42,705 bases of DNA, from the NCBI GenBank assembly GCA_022925895.1, contig JAKSYS010000544.1, positions 1 to 42,705 on the forward strand, written 5' to 3'. Below are positions 20,652 to 32,700 of the stretch, one piece after another. A model generated the notes under the pieces. The model was not told the DNA's origin and made no database searches. It saw nothing but the letters and a program-made list of their open reading frames with translations. The stretch is from Fragilaria crotonensis (taxonomy: Eukaryota; Bacillariophyta; Fragilariophyceae; Fragilariales; Fragilariaceae). Each line of letters starts with the position of its first letter. Position 1 is the stretch's first letter. Made by a program: the position numbers and the translations under genes.

Positions 20652-21979
20652 GGTACTGTAGAACTACCTTGGACTCAGAGTACTACAGCAGCTGTGATAC
20701 TGAGAGGTTATGCACTCCGCGTCCTTGAACTCTATAACTCGGTTATCAGAACTCGGAGTACTGTTGATGCGAAACGGTTATCTTTGTCACGATCGACAAT
20801 GGCGTTCATGCATGCATACAGGGTGCCGATGTAGATCTACTCAATTTTCAGCACTTGTACAATGGAAACGGAGGAAAAGGAAAGCGGAACTTCTATTGGA
20901 GAGACCTGAGGCGGATGGCGGAATCAGTTGTGAACTGACAACTGACAGTGACCACTGACCATGCTTCTTGCGTCTACTAGAGTAGTACTTGCACTGTTGT
21001 ACTCTCTAGTAGTGAGCCTGGAAACTTGAAACCTGAACCATGAATCGTGTCCGCGGTCACCGGTCCCAAGTCCAAACCACTCCACCGCACTGCTACGGAT
21101 TACTTCTGTAGTACCTGTACTACATTTTTCGATGAGCGCATGTCTGGTCGCCAGATGGTCCCTGAGATGTGCTTTCTCAAATACTCATTTTGTAGGAGAT
21201 AACACAAAATGTTGACAATACACTCAATTCCAAGTTTATACCTCAGCTTACTGTGCTGGTCACATAATTTCCATTGCTTCCAAACATTAGTTGAGGCCAT
21301 TCATCTTACTTCCAATTCATCTGTATTTTACCAGCAGATGTGTACCATCATTTTATGACTACAATTAACAGTGACTTCAAAATCTCCCAGTGCTGGACAA
21401 TCCTCCATCAGATTTGTTTCCTCTGCATGTCCATCAGTCAACCATTGGGTTTCACCAACCCTAAGTATGTTGGTGGCAAGCATGTACTTGCATTGAAATA
21501 CCAATTACACCAAGTACAAACATGGTTTAATTACATCTCCAAACATTTATCATCTTGTTGTTGAGTGATTGGCTGACTTCAGGTGGAGGGCGGCAGAGAG
21601 AAATTGAGATAGACTGCAAGCAACCTACTTGTTCTGACGCAAAGAGGTAGGTAAGGCCATCAGTATTCACAAAAGTAGGTCACTGATGCCTTAGAGTCAT
21701 GGCTAAAGCCACCAGCATGCTGAGCCACAGGTATGTCCACATCCCACTCGAGATTAGTGTTTAGCGGGGTGGCATCCGATTCCTCTTTGTGCGACAGCAA
21801 CGGTGTCCATGTTAAGGATGGTGCGTTGCGGGTATTGGGATTGTGGCTTTCGTTGTGTGTTGGAGCGTTATGAGTTACAAATATGCCACCTATTCTCCAA
21901 GAAGGATACAGCCACTGCCTCTCGGAAAGGCCCTCTTAAAGTGCTTCCACACAAGCAACATCATTGCAACCGGTCAAGT
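20652..21979. other. 1.3-kb gene-poor spacer
   Basis: No convincing gene. A short imperfect inverted repeat (ACTAGAGTAGTAC ... GTACTCTCTAGT) lies at about 20979-21012. The small open frames show no domain. Confidence 0.5.
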
Positions 21980-23330
21980 TCATCCTGAGTTGATTTTGTA
22001 GCTGGTGCATACACAAGCTTGATGGCACTTCCAACCAGCTGCTCCCTTCCATGTTTTAGCATTCCACACTGCCAATTCTGTCTTTCTAGGACAACCAAAT
22101 GCAGTGTCAAAGCTGCGAAAGTGTTCGGGATTGTCCTTCAACATCTTGAAATGGAGGTCAATCACCTCTTGATGCATTGACTGGAGGTCATCATCAACCT
22201 TGTGCTCCAATGTGCACGGTGGACGACCGACACCAACTGTCTTCAATGCGATTGAGGTATTGTGATGCACGAGTACCGTCACCGGCACAGCTTTGCACCC
22301 AGATGGCTACAGCACTTCTGACTGGGGAGCTCCCGTCCAAGTTTTGACAATCCGCCTCCCCGTTTCAGCATTGCACCCACTTGAGGACTGGTCCCAATAT
22401 GGTTGGCACAGTGCACCATGAATGTAGCTGTAGGAACTGATGCCATCACATAATCATTTGTTTTGAGTCAATTTGTGATGTAAATATTCAGATGCAGATG
22501 CAAAAAGTGAGGGATGAGCTTTTGATTGCATCCTTTGTAGCTTGTTGTGCTTGGGACAATCCGACAAGGGCAACAGCAGTTCACTTGCAGATCCTTCGTT
22601 TCTTATGTTGAAGGCAACAATTGGTTGTTTGTTGTAGTAGCAGTTTGCCTCATTGCACAAGAATGAGGCAGGACCAGCAGCGGGTGTACACATAAATCAC
22701 AATGTCATTCGTAAATGTGTGAAATTTTCTTGACCTTCTGGAGAAGGGAACACACCAACTTGGTAGAAGGATACATTGTCACCAGGGAGCAATCCACGAC
22801 TTTTGCGGAGCTCATTGGCCTTTGCAAGGCACAGTGGTAACCCTTGAATTGGATGTAAGGTAATCAGTTTTGCACCTGGCTCAAGTTGGGTGAGTAAGCC
22901 TGCAACACATTTGTCAACACAAGAACAAATTTTCTTTGGCTCCAAACAAATGCTCATGATATGTTTGTAGTTGTTGCAGAACAACAAGTTTACTTTGTCT
23001 GTAAGAAATTGTCGGTTTTGAGGGTCAGCAATATTTCCCATTCTCAGGCAAACACTTCCTGCACTAGGCATCTGTAAAGGGATGACAGAGGTTAGGCACA
23101 GGTTTTATAAAGGGGAGATGACAGAAAAATGAACAAACTAGGCATCTGTAAAGGAATGACAGAGGTTTGTATGCCAAGGGCCTTCAAAGCTGTTGTGATC
23201 AACAGCATTTGATGACAGTTCATTTGCATTCTTTTCATTGGCATCAACGTCCATGATATAAGCAAACTGTTCACTGTGAGAAACAATTGTCTTGTGCAAA
23301 AGGTTAAATCTGACTTGGTGCATTGGCAAA
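21980..23330 (-). pseudogene. Decayed methyltransferase-like gene (possibly Dot1-like)
   Basis: Coding remnants run leftward. The clearest piece (23071 to about 22725) reads GNIADPQNRQFLTDKVNLLFCNNY, then LTQLEPGAKLITLHPI. This resembles strands 4-5 of class I SAM methyltransferases of the Dot1 kind. A shift at an A4 run (22725-22728) leads to TFTNDIVIYVYTRC, which looks like the closing strand. Downstream frames give FLCNEANCYYNKQPIVAFN and, in one frame interrupted by TAG, CQPYWDQSSSGCNAETG and CPRKTELAVWNAKTWKG, of unknown kind. The SAM-binding motif I was not found upstream; YIMDVDANEKNANEL (about 23260) may be an earlier exon. I infer a dead gene or a TE-borne remnant. Confidence 0.4.
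23063..23168. repeat. Duplicated 31-bp segment with splice acceptor
   Basis: ACTAGGCATCTGTAAAGG and its continuation occur at 23063-23093 and 23138-23168 with one mismatch. On the minus strand each copy reads pyrimidine-rich then TTTACAG followed by ATGCCTAGT, so a 3' splice site appears duplicated. Confidence 0.75.
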
Positions 23331-24454
23331 TTTCAAATTGGCACATCAGGGTTACTGAGCAGTCTTGAATACAAATTGGCGCATTGGAGTGGCTGAGCAA
23401 GATAAGCTTTGGATTGAGAAGCCAACCCTTTCTTTCAATGACAATTTTTGCTGTTGAAGAATTGCAAATCTTGGATTTCAAGCTTAAGACCTTGCATTCT
23501 TTGGATCAAGAAGCGCACACCATATTTCAACTGACATTTTTGATGTTGAGCAATTGTAAAGTTTGGCCAATGTGTCTGTGGAGAATTGGCATGGCTGGCA
23601 ATAAATGGGGTTATTGTAAAATGTTTGAGATCAATAAGGTGTTATAGTAAAAATGTGACAAAGATATCTGGTGCTATTGTAATATTGAGCAATTTTTTTG
23701 TGAAATACCAAAAGGCTTTTCAGTTTATAGAGGGTCCTTAAGTGTGATAGAAAAATGAAAACTTACATGATGTTTTTGTAATTTCCCCATTAATTTGTAT
23801 CTGGTTTAGTTTGATACAGCCTCACCACAAATACTGGCACGTTGGAACTGTTACATTAATGAACCAGGTACTGTGGACTGTGGACTGTGGACGTGCACAG
23901 TGTGAATTGTGGATTCATGACAGTGTTCGTGTGGTCGGTACACAAGTACTGGCCGACGGTAGACTTAAGGTTAGTACGACCTACATCGGAACCCTGGTCA
24001 TGTCACATGTAATAAATGTTGCACTTGTAACAACTTTTTCTGAGTTACGTACGTTATAGATACATATATATAAATGACTTAGTTTTTGTTACAGTGTCAT
24101 ATTTTCTTGTCAATCTATCATATTTTTGTTCAATGGTCATATATTTGTTACAGCGTCATATTTTGTTACAATGTCATATTTTGTTACAGTGTCATATAAA
24201 TATGTATATGACATCTTATTTTAGTACGTACAGTGACTTTAGGTACATGTAACGTTTAATGCTATACGTACCATTGTTGTTTTATTTTGGTACGTTTTAA
24301 AGATGTTTTGGTACATGTACCTTTTTAATTTCACCTCCCCCTTTATTGTATTCAATTTGCCCTTTTGTGGTCATCTCATACATATTTGCCTTGATGCAGT
24401 GGTATATCAGGAAATGCCAAGTACAGGATCTCGGTATGTATTGTACTATCCTTA
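23331..24454. repeat. AT-rich spacer with 18-bp tandem array
   Basis: About six degenerate units of GTCATATTTTGTTACAA occupy 24088-24200. GTACGTAC-type motifs and two TTTTGGTAC copies (24285 and 24306) follow. No gene is seen. Confidence 0.65.
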
Positions 24455-25960
24455 TCACAGTTCAATGAACGCATTGACTATCTCTATATTCCTTTCCAAA
24501 CTTCTTTCTGAATCAGCAATACTTTGCTGCTCATTTGTATTCCCCACACCATTCACCGCCTCCTCTCCATACTTTTGTCGCCGTAGACTTAGCATCACCT
24601 CTTCCTCCGCGTCCATTGCATTCCGACTACTTCTGTCCTCAACAACAATCGAGCATAACTCATTGAATCGAATCACCCCTTCCTCGCTCCAGCCTCCATA
24701 TTCAGAACATCCGACACTGCTCCTAGTGTACTTTCCCATAATCTTCTTTCCTTTTCACCCTGAGGAAGTGGGTTGTGGTACCTTGTAATGTATTTCCCAA
24801 TGTAGTTCTCGTAGAGTAGCAATGCAAAGGCCTCATCAGACACTGTGACAATGTTCTCATTGGTGTTATCATATTTCGCCTCCGATATCCTTGATCTGTA
24901 CTTTTTCTTTGAGCCCCATGCTATCTTCCCAACCACACATTCCAGCAGTTTGCCCGTGAACCATAGGAAGGCAGGCCTCCTTCTCTTCTGGCGTTTGAGA
25001 CTGGCAAAGCTTGCAAAGCATTTCTATGGAATATGGTTCCGGTGTTACTTCATCAGGATGATTTTTTGCCTTCAGTAGGAGCATGCAAGCATCCGACGTT
25101 GCCTGCTCACAGGAGCTTCTCTTCGAGTTGAGACTTCCAAGTACACATGTCTTGTATATTCTGACAAACTTCGTTGGATCTGTTGGTTTCTCAGCATTGA
25201 TGACAACTGCCATGACTTTGTCATAGTACTCTGCGCTCGTGATGAACTTGCACTTCCGGAAGATGTGGCTCTTCACCAATGATTGTATGCGCGACTTCAC
25301 ATGCTTTTTCTGGAGTTGCTTCGCTACTCTGTAGGACAGAGCTCGCCTTCCTGCCGCGCAGAGTGTATGGTTGTTACCGTTGTTCCCGTCATCGTGAATT
25401 TCATCACCATGTTGAAACCTTTCCTGATCAACACCTTGACGCTGCTGCTGCATCAGCTGCCATGCTGCCAATAGCGCCTCTCGGGATGGAGGACTGACGC
25501 CACTGTCATCATGTAAGCGTGCTGCTGCAGTTCCCCCCGTCACCCGTCGATTGCCAAAGGAGGAGTCTAGTTCTCTTGAGTTCCTTCCACCACTTGTTGT
25601 TCGTCGGTTGTGGTTGTCGCTGCCTGAGTTTGGTGGAATGTTTGATGTGTTATTTTCATTCTCACGAGACATGATCGATTCGTCGTCACTGGAATCTGCA
25701 TCGTTGTTGTCCTCACCTTGTCCTCCTGTATGCCCGCTTACACCTCTGAACATTCCATCCTCACACTCGTCATGTTGCCCACGAATTGATTGGCTGCATC
25801 GTGGTTGCAACAACCCGGCACTTGTCAGCTTTGTTGCCGACGTTCCGTTGCATCGTTCAGTTGTCGTGAGGGGATAGGGTACCATCCTGTACGTATCCTC
25901 AATTGACAAAGCGAGGCCTTCGAATTGATTGGCTGCATCGTGGTTGCAACAACCCGGCAC
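24455..25960 (-). pseudogene. Unrecognised transposon-associated protein, frameshifted
   Basis: One gene in three pieces: 25960 to about 24955, about 24960 to 24673, and about 24739 to 24455. The N-terminal part up to about 25770 is simply the edge of the 139-bp array read as protein and may not be translated. Next come an acidic Asp/Ser/Asn-rich linker, a basic segment (AKQLQKKHVKSRIQSLVKSH), a helical region with EACLPM, then SKKKYRSRISEAK and SDEAFALLLYENYIGKYI, and finally a Glu-rich tail (RFNELC, LRRQKYGEEAVN). I do not recognise a named domain; the FALLLYENY stretch looks like a conserved core. Breaks lie at about 24957 and 24705-24720. It is divergent from the dioxygenase-like gene at 26748 across the array. 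Confidence 0.45.
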
Positions 25961-26524
25961 TTGTCAGCTTTGTTGCCGACGTTCCGTTGCATCGTTCAGT
26001 TGTCGTGAGGGATAGGGTACCATCCTGTACGTATCCTCAATTGACAAAGCAAGGCCTTCGAATTGATTGGCTGCATCGTGGTTGCAACAACCCGGCACTT
26101 GTCAGCTTTGTTGCCGACGTTCCGTTGCATCGTTCAGTTGTCGGGAGGGGATAGGGTACCATCCTGTACGTATCCTCAATTGACAAAGCGAGGCCTTCGA
26201 ATTGATTGGCTGCATCGTGGTTGCAACAACCCGGCACTTGTCAGCTTTGTTGCCGACGTTCCGTTGCATCGTTCAGTTGTCGTGAGGGGATAGGGTACCA
26301 TCCTGTACGTATCCTCAATTGACAAAGCAAGGCCTTCGAATTGATTGGCTGCATCGTGGTTGCAACAACCCGGCACTTGTCAGCTTTGTTGCCGACGTTC
26401 CGTTGCATCGTTCAGTTGTCGTGAGGGGATAGGGTACCATCCTGTACGTATCCTCAATCGACAAAGCAAGGCCTTCGAATTGATTGGCTGCATCGTGGTT
26501 GCAACAACCCGGCACTTGTCAGCA
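25783..26524. repeat. 139-bp tandem repeat, five copies plus a partial
   Basis: The phrase GAATTGATTGGCTGCATCG starts at 25783, 25922, 26060, 26199, 26338 and 26477 (spacings 139, 138, 139, 139, 139). Copies are nearly identical, so the array is recent. A diverged unit continues to about 26706 (GTTGCATCGTTCAGTTGTCG). It lies between two divergent genes, a likely promoter area. Period and unit length rule out a CRISPR array. Confidence 0.95.
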
Positions 26525-26747
26525 TTCAAAGCGACAAAGAACAGGGCTTCGAATCGATTGCATCGATTTCACCAACAAGCGAGGCATTCCGATTGATAGC
26601 ATTGTGTCGACCGTCCGGCACTTGCCGACGTTTGGAGCAAAGAAGCCTTCGATCCGTTGCATCGTTCAGTTGTCGTGAGGGGATAGGGTACCATCCTGTA
26701 CGTATCCACGAACACCACGAGGCGAAACTGTAGTAGCTGTGGTGGGC

Positions 26748-29031
26748 CATTTGGTTGTTGCTGACATGGAGACCCACAAGAAGGGCAAGTCTGGTGTCCT
26801 GATCAGTCGGAAGGCACCTGCTTGTGGTGCAACTGATACCGAATCCGACGAGTCCCCCATTTTGGTTCGCAAGCGTAAGGTTTCGACGAATTACAGCGAT
26901 GACTCCGACGATGACGTACCCTCGAGACGGCGGCGTCGCACTACAGCAGTGGAGGTCGTCGGTGGACGTACCTTCCCGGTGAGTTGGCCCGCAAGATCAT
27001 CGCTGGGTACATGAATCCCCGAGTTGTGCCGGGAAATGCCTCTCGCGATCCCGTCCGTCACGATTACTGGTGCAGCCGGCCTCAGGCTGCTGCACTTTTG
27101 GCGAAGTGCATTCCCAGGCATTTGTCGAATGCTTTTGTTGACAGTCTTACTCGTCATCAGGCCAAGTTTGATAATGTTCTTGACGTCGGCCAATGGGGTG
27201 TATTGCCAAATGGAATCCCCCCACGGGCGAAAATCTGTCGTACCTATGTTGCGAATATTCATCTTGCATTCATTGATGTTTTTGGGAAGGACAACGTTTC
27301 TTTGGAAATGTGTGAGCATCCGAATGGCGACCACAGCAAGCGATCAGTTCAATGTCCTTACATACTTGAGATTGCTGTGCTTGACGCTGTGTTGAATCGG
27401 ACAAAGAAGACACCAAGGGTTTTGAAGTCAAAGAAGGCGACTGTCGATACTCCTGTGAAGATGAAGATTACCGATGTCGGTCTGAAGGATCTAAAGCATG
27501 ACACACGCTTTCGTGCTCTCGTTGCTGTTCTTCCAGAGGCTGGCGTATTTTATTGTCACCGTGAGCGGAGGAAGGAATACGTTGGTGTTGCGAATACGCA
27601 CGTTCCAATGGACATCAACTGGCTTCGCATTGTGAAAAACGGAAGTCGCGACAGTTGTTTTGCTTCGGGAGGCTATGTGAAACGACTGTGGGATGGTGAT
27701 GCGGGTGTGTTTGGAAGTGGAAGATTTCGTGTCGTTCTACGGCATTTGCAATTCCTGATAAATTGACTTTGCCATTGGTGCGATGGCCCAACTCCGATCG
27801 ACACTGCCTCAAGACAGTCCATCAGGTGGCTCAATGTGCGGATGAAGATTCACCACGTCTGCCTCCTGACTTTATTGATAACGTTGATCGTTCCGGGGAC
27901 GGAGTTGAGGTACTCCGCAGAGAGTACCTTGACAAGTATGTGAATTCGTCGACGGCGAAGAGGAATTGTCGCCATTATGTGGCAAGATATCTCTACAAGA
28001 ACATTGATCCAAATTCCGTTTGGGTCATCGATCCAAAGTTGACGGAGCCACGGATGTCAATGTGTCGGTGCACATTCGGCACCCCAATGGCGGGGACAAG
28101 GTAGCCCTTGTGAGGATTCTTTGGTCCAAATCCGATACCTTCCCATGCTGTACCAGATTGTGAACGTTTGCTGGGCATGATCCGTGATCATGCTTCAAGT
28201 ATCGGTTCATCACTGAAGAAGGGTGCTGTGGTGCGCTCGAGTTGTGGCGACTGGGGAAAGATGCATGCCATTGGGTCACGTGTTCACTTGAACAAACGTC
28301 GGCGAATTCAGTTTGTTACATCATCAGGTCCTACTGAACAGCGGAAATTGCGCCGGGCGGTCAGGGCAGCTGCTCAACTGCTTGGGGTGACAATTCCAGC
28401 CGTCCTTCGTGTAATGCAGGATGTTGAGGATGATTCCGACATCCTTCCCCAGCATGGAATGGCAGGTGATGGTGAATATGGCAGGGTATCGCACTCCATG
28501 GATGTCAGTGATAAACTGGTGAATGCTTCGCACTACGACGCCAACGATGGATCACAGGGTGCCAGCATCTTCACGGAAGACAGGCCTGGTTCCACCAAGG
28601 ACTGGTATTTTGTTCTGCCGAATGTCTTTGGAAGAAAAAATGGAGAGGGTAAAACCTACAATGGTATGGCGATTCGTCTGACCCATGGTGTGCTTGTAAG
28701 CTGGGATGGCAGGCTCATCAGGCACTGCACGGCAAAGATGGATTGTGCACGTGAGTGTCATGTCTACGGAACCTTCTTTGCTGCCAAGTCGAAGATTGTT
28801 ACTTTTGGGATGGATCGCAAAATCAGAAGACACCTACGCCGGGAGCTCCTAGAGGAACAGAATGGGAAGGCTTCATTGTCTGCTGCCACTGTTGATGATG
28901 TTGTTCCTGACGACGGGTATGTTCCCATTTTTCAGCATTCTGATGACAGCAGTGGCGGTGAATCAGGTGATGATAGTGATTGTAGTGTGGATGAGGAATT
29001 GCGGAGACATTGTTGGCAAGCGCATCATTGA
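26748..29031 (+). pseudogene. Second 2OG-Fe(II) dioxygenase-like protein, frameshifted
   Basis: A plus-strand gene with at least four frame changes. The N-terminus (ATG 26748 in frame with ATG 26739 or 26766, METHKKGKSG) has an acidic and Arg-rich stretch that may be nuclear targeting. The middle holds HDYWCSRPQAAALLAKCIP, FDNVLDVGQWGVLPNG and MCEHPNGDHSK. The C-terminal part (28168-29031) carries the oxygenase-like signature: VNASHYDANDGSQGASIFTE with HxD, DWYFVLPNVFG, then MAIRLTHGVLVSWDGRLIRH with the second His and an Arg. Apparent breaks are near 26970, 27740, 28050-28110 and 28140. The fold call rests on motifs only. A TET/JBP-like role in DNA base oxidation is possible, not shown. It converges with the Plavaka-like transposase. 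Confidence 0.5.
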
Positions 29032-29132
29032 CACGGGACTCTGGGAAGAATCACTCCCCAGGCAAACGTTGCAGTGGCGTCTCATTTTGCGAAACAGAAT
29101 GAGACGATAGCTATGGATGTTACTTCGAAATC

Positions 29133-29650
29133 GTGGAACTCCGCATTCCTAGGAAGGTTTCAAAATCAGCGCAGCCATCATTGATAGTTGCTGAAGAACC
29201 CTGCACCATTCCAAGGACTGTTACAACACTGAAGCCCGCACCGGCACCGAATTTTGCCATTCCTGTTGTTGACAGACAGCAACCAAGATACGACGGGCGT
29301 CGACAAGAACAGAATGTTAGGCGTCCTTGGTCGTTTTTTCATCAGGAGGAGGATAGTAGGCATCATCAACAAGAGGAGGCGACATCAAGAGGGGCGTTGT
29401 CACGGGTGGAGAGACGTCATCATGATGGGCGTCGACGAGAGGAGAGGTGTCGTCAGGAGGAGGATAGGCGTCGTAGTCAGGGAGATGAGGAGAGGCAATG
29501 TCATCATGATGGACGTCGACGAGAAGAGGATGGGCGTCGTCGTCAAGAAGAGGAGAGGTGTTATCTGGAATGGCGTCGCCTCAGAGAAGCGACGCGTTGT
29601 CAAGAAGAAGAGAAGTGTCGTCAAGAACGGCGTCTCCATGCATGAAGAGG
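29133..29650 (+). repeat. Degenerate GTCGTC/GAGGAG low-complexity array
   Basis: Imperfect repeats of ATCATGATGGGCGTCGACGA and GTCGTCAAGAAGAGGAG. Two forward frames and one reverse frame stay open with Arg/Glu-rich or hydrophobic monotone products, so coding is doubtful. Confidence 0.6.
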
Positions 29651-29799
29651 AAATGCCTCGCCAGGTGGGGGCCTTCGTCGCTGGTGGCAGGGTGACGATT
29701 CCACCTACCGTAGTTCTGAAAGTGAAAACTACACGGCCTCCCCCACATTTCGGGAGTCCTACTACTACGGCGATAAATGAAACGAAGTTGTTGATTTGC

Positions 29800-32700
29800 C
29801 TACTTCTTCCTTCCCTTTTTGTTCCTGGTTGTGTGCGATTGGACTACTTTCAGACTTCGCTTTTGCCGCTCTTTATGGGCGGTTGATGGACTTGAACTCG
29901 TTCCACATACGACTTCGTCGCCATCGCCCTTTTCTTCATAACCACTGTCATCGGACTCATACCCACGAGGTCCCTTGACTTTGTGTTCCTGGAACATGAT
30001 GAATGATTCCCATATCTGCGCCCAGTCGCACTGGCGGATTGATAAGAAAATGTAGTCGACGTTGGGAATTGATGGTACACCAACATTTGGAGGGGTATCC
30101 CCAAAGGCATCGGGGATTGCAACAGTTGGTCCGACAATGGAATCCGTATGAACTAGGTACAGGATTGGCTTGTTGCTGTTTGGAATCAGGGATAAACGGA
30201 CCTTGCGAAAGACTGAGAAGTCAAAATCAGCCTTATCCTGGTCCTCGTCAGGAACATGGGGGGTAGTAACGGCATTGTAGGATTCAATGACGGCATAGAA
30301 TCCAGGTTTCACAAAATGGCCACCTTGTTTGGAGTGAGGGAAGTCGATGGTGGAACGTGGCTTGACATTGTGCAAGTCAAGGAAGGTGTGGATGCGGCTT
30401 GTATACAATGTTGTATTGCCACTGCTGTCTTTCCACCTTACAATAACGTGATCGAACCATGGCTTACCATTGTAGTTTGGATGTGCACGGTAGATTTGAC
30501 CTCCGGATTTGGGATGATACTCGGTGTGACAGTGCAACACTTGGGAATCGACGTGCGGGAGACAGTGGGCAGCAAGTGTCTCAAGAACATGAGTGTTGAG
30601 AGGAAACGCATCACTGACGCTATCACGGGATTTCTTACTTGAACGATGACGATGACAACAGGTGTTGCCATTGTCATGCTTGTAAATGATAAAACGTTTC
30701 CCCTTGAGCTTTGCGGTACCTGTGTTTTCTGATGAGGAATTTGTGCTGCCTGTGGTTTCTGCAATTGCTGTGGAAGCTCGATGAATAGCATGATTCTCCA
30801 CATAGCGCATGGCAGCCTGCACCGTGAATGTCTCCGATCGCTTCTGCGTGTTTCGTGTTGTGTCTTTGCAAATGCTTATGTGGCCGGACTCGGCATAGGA
30901 GCTATTCATGACCTCGGGGACTCCAAAGTTTAGGATGTCATCTTGAATGTGGAGAACAAGATGGGTCTTGATGGTGTTACTGTACATCTTGCCGGAAAGA
31001 CGAGGGGCGACGAAGTGAAGATAACGCATCAAGTGCGAAGTGGCGTACACTGACTTTACAACAGAGGAACGTCGAATCTCGGGTTGCTTCAACCATGAAT
31101 GCCACTCCAGCAACGAACTGAGCAAGGTCTTCCAATCGTCGACAAAACCTGGGTTGGACAGTGTTTTGTCCTTCTCTCTGTTTTGCTGATGCACGAGAGA
31201 GACGAAATATCTCCTGAAACGAGAAGTGTAAAATGAGATGAGCATGACAAACAAGCACCCGGCATATTCGTGACCGGGTATGTTTGCGGTGCTGGAGAAG
31301 CCTTTCTTTGTGGTTGTTGATGGGACATCACGATCGCTATGTCGTCCCAGACATTGGTTGATGTCCATCAGAAGGGTGTCGTACTGATGGGCTTTGTCAC
31401 TATCCTTGCCGATTTGAATGAAGAAAGAATCAACAACATTCTTGAACCAACCGATCAGAATTAAGTGTAGGATTTCTCCTGGACATGCACCAAATATACC
31501 GCGATCATTGTGGAGACCGAATCGCACATTATCAAATGCATTCTTCAGATACTGTTGAGACATTGCCTTAAGTGCGGAATGTTCTGCTCCCGAACCAGCT
31601 TGTTGATGATGCGGGGTTTGCGGTGGGGAAATTGCGGGCCTTCGAATATCCAGATAACAAGGTTGGGCATTCGCATGTTCGACAGAGCTGTGCAACTCCG
31701 GCAGTGCGAGACTTGAAGTGTCCACAGAGGCCATCGTGACCTTCGGTGTCTCCAATTATGAATGGTATGTAAGGATGAAGGACAACTGGGAAAGATTTTC
31801 CACGGAAACTCAGGTTCCATTTCAAGCCTGTGCGCTGGAGATCAAGATATCCAGATTCGCGAAGTATACAGTCGATCTGCATATGGTACTCATTCAGACG
31901 CCATGCAGCATCCGACACGTCTTTTGTTGCATAATTTCTGGGAAGTGGTTCGGTACCTGTGGGCTGGGGCGATCACTTGACGCAGAGTTCCGATGGTGAA
32001 TTGGGGAAGTGTTAATGAAACCAAGGACACGCATTGCAAGCGGTGTTTTTCGCACATCATGCTTCATCAATCCATATGACACAACAATGGGTTCAAGCGA
32101 CAAACGTCCACCACCACCAATGTCACAGGTAGTCTTGTCAATTGCTAAGATGCACGGGAGGAGCATATCTTCTTCGTTCTTGATTAATTGATCATATGTT
32201 CTCGAATATGACAAACCAGTGTTTATATCAGAAATCACTGCAGTCTTGGGCTTTGCAAAGGGATTGCAATTTGGATCGTTGTCGTCATTGAAAATGTAGT
32301 GCTGATCTTGATTGAGATCGGGACAGGAAAGAAAAGAACCGAATATTGAGTGTGCACTGAAGTATACAACTTCCACGAAACACTTAGAATAGGGAAGATA
32401 CAACTCCTTCACATGTGGCTTGAGGGAGTCACAATCCCCACGAACTTTGAGCTTATCGATGACCGTCTTTCGGGAGCTTATTGGTACATCACGAAATACA
32501 TGTCCTTGTGAACAAGACCTAGACGCCCACTTCATTATCTCATCATATGCTATCATTGGGGCGCGAAGTCTCTTGAGAGTTTGCAGGAGGTCGACCTGAA
32601 CCTTCTCCTCCACTGAAAACAATGAAAGAGATAGCCCATCGTTGAGCGATTCAGAGTGAACAACAAATGCATCAAGAATCGAGGTGTCTGGAACAGCATC

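Noticed and set aside
25783-26524. CRISPR-like array
   Set aside because: Contiguous 139-bp units without unique spacers in a eukaryotic context.
29254-29886. Arg/Glu-rich forward frame of 210 residues
   Set aside because: It lies on a degenerate GTCGTC/GAGGAG array open in several frames and runs antisense into the Plavaka-like gene end.
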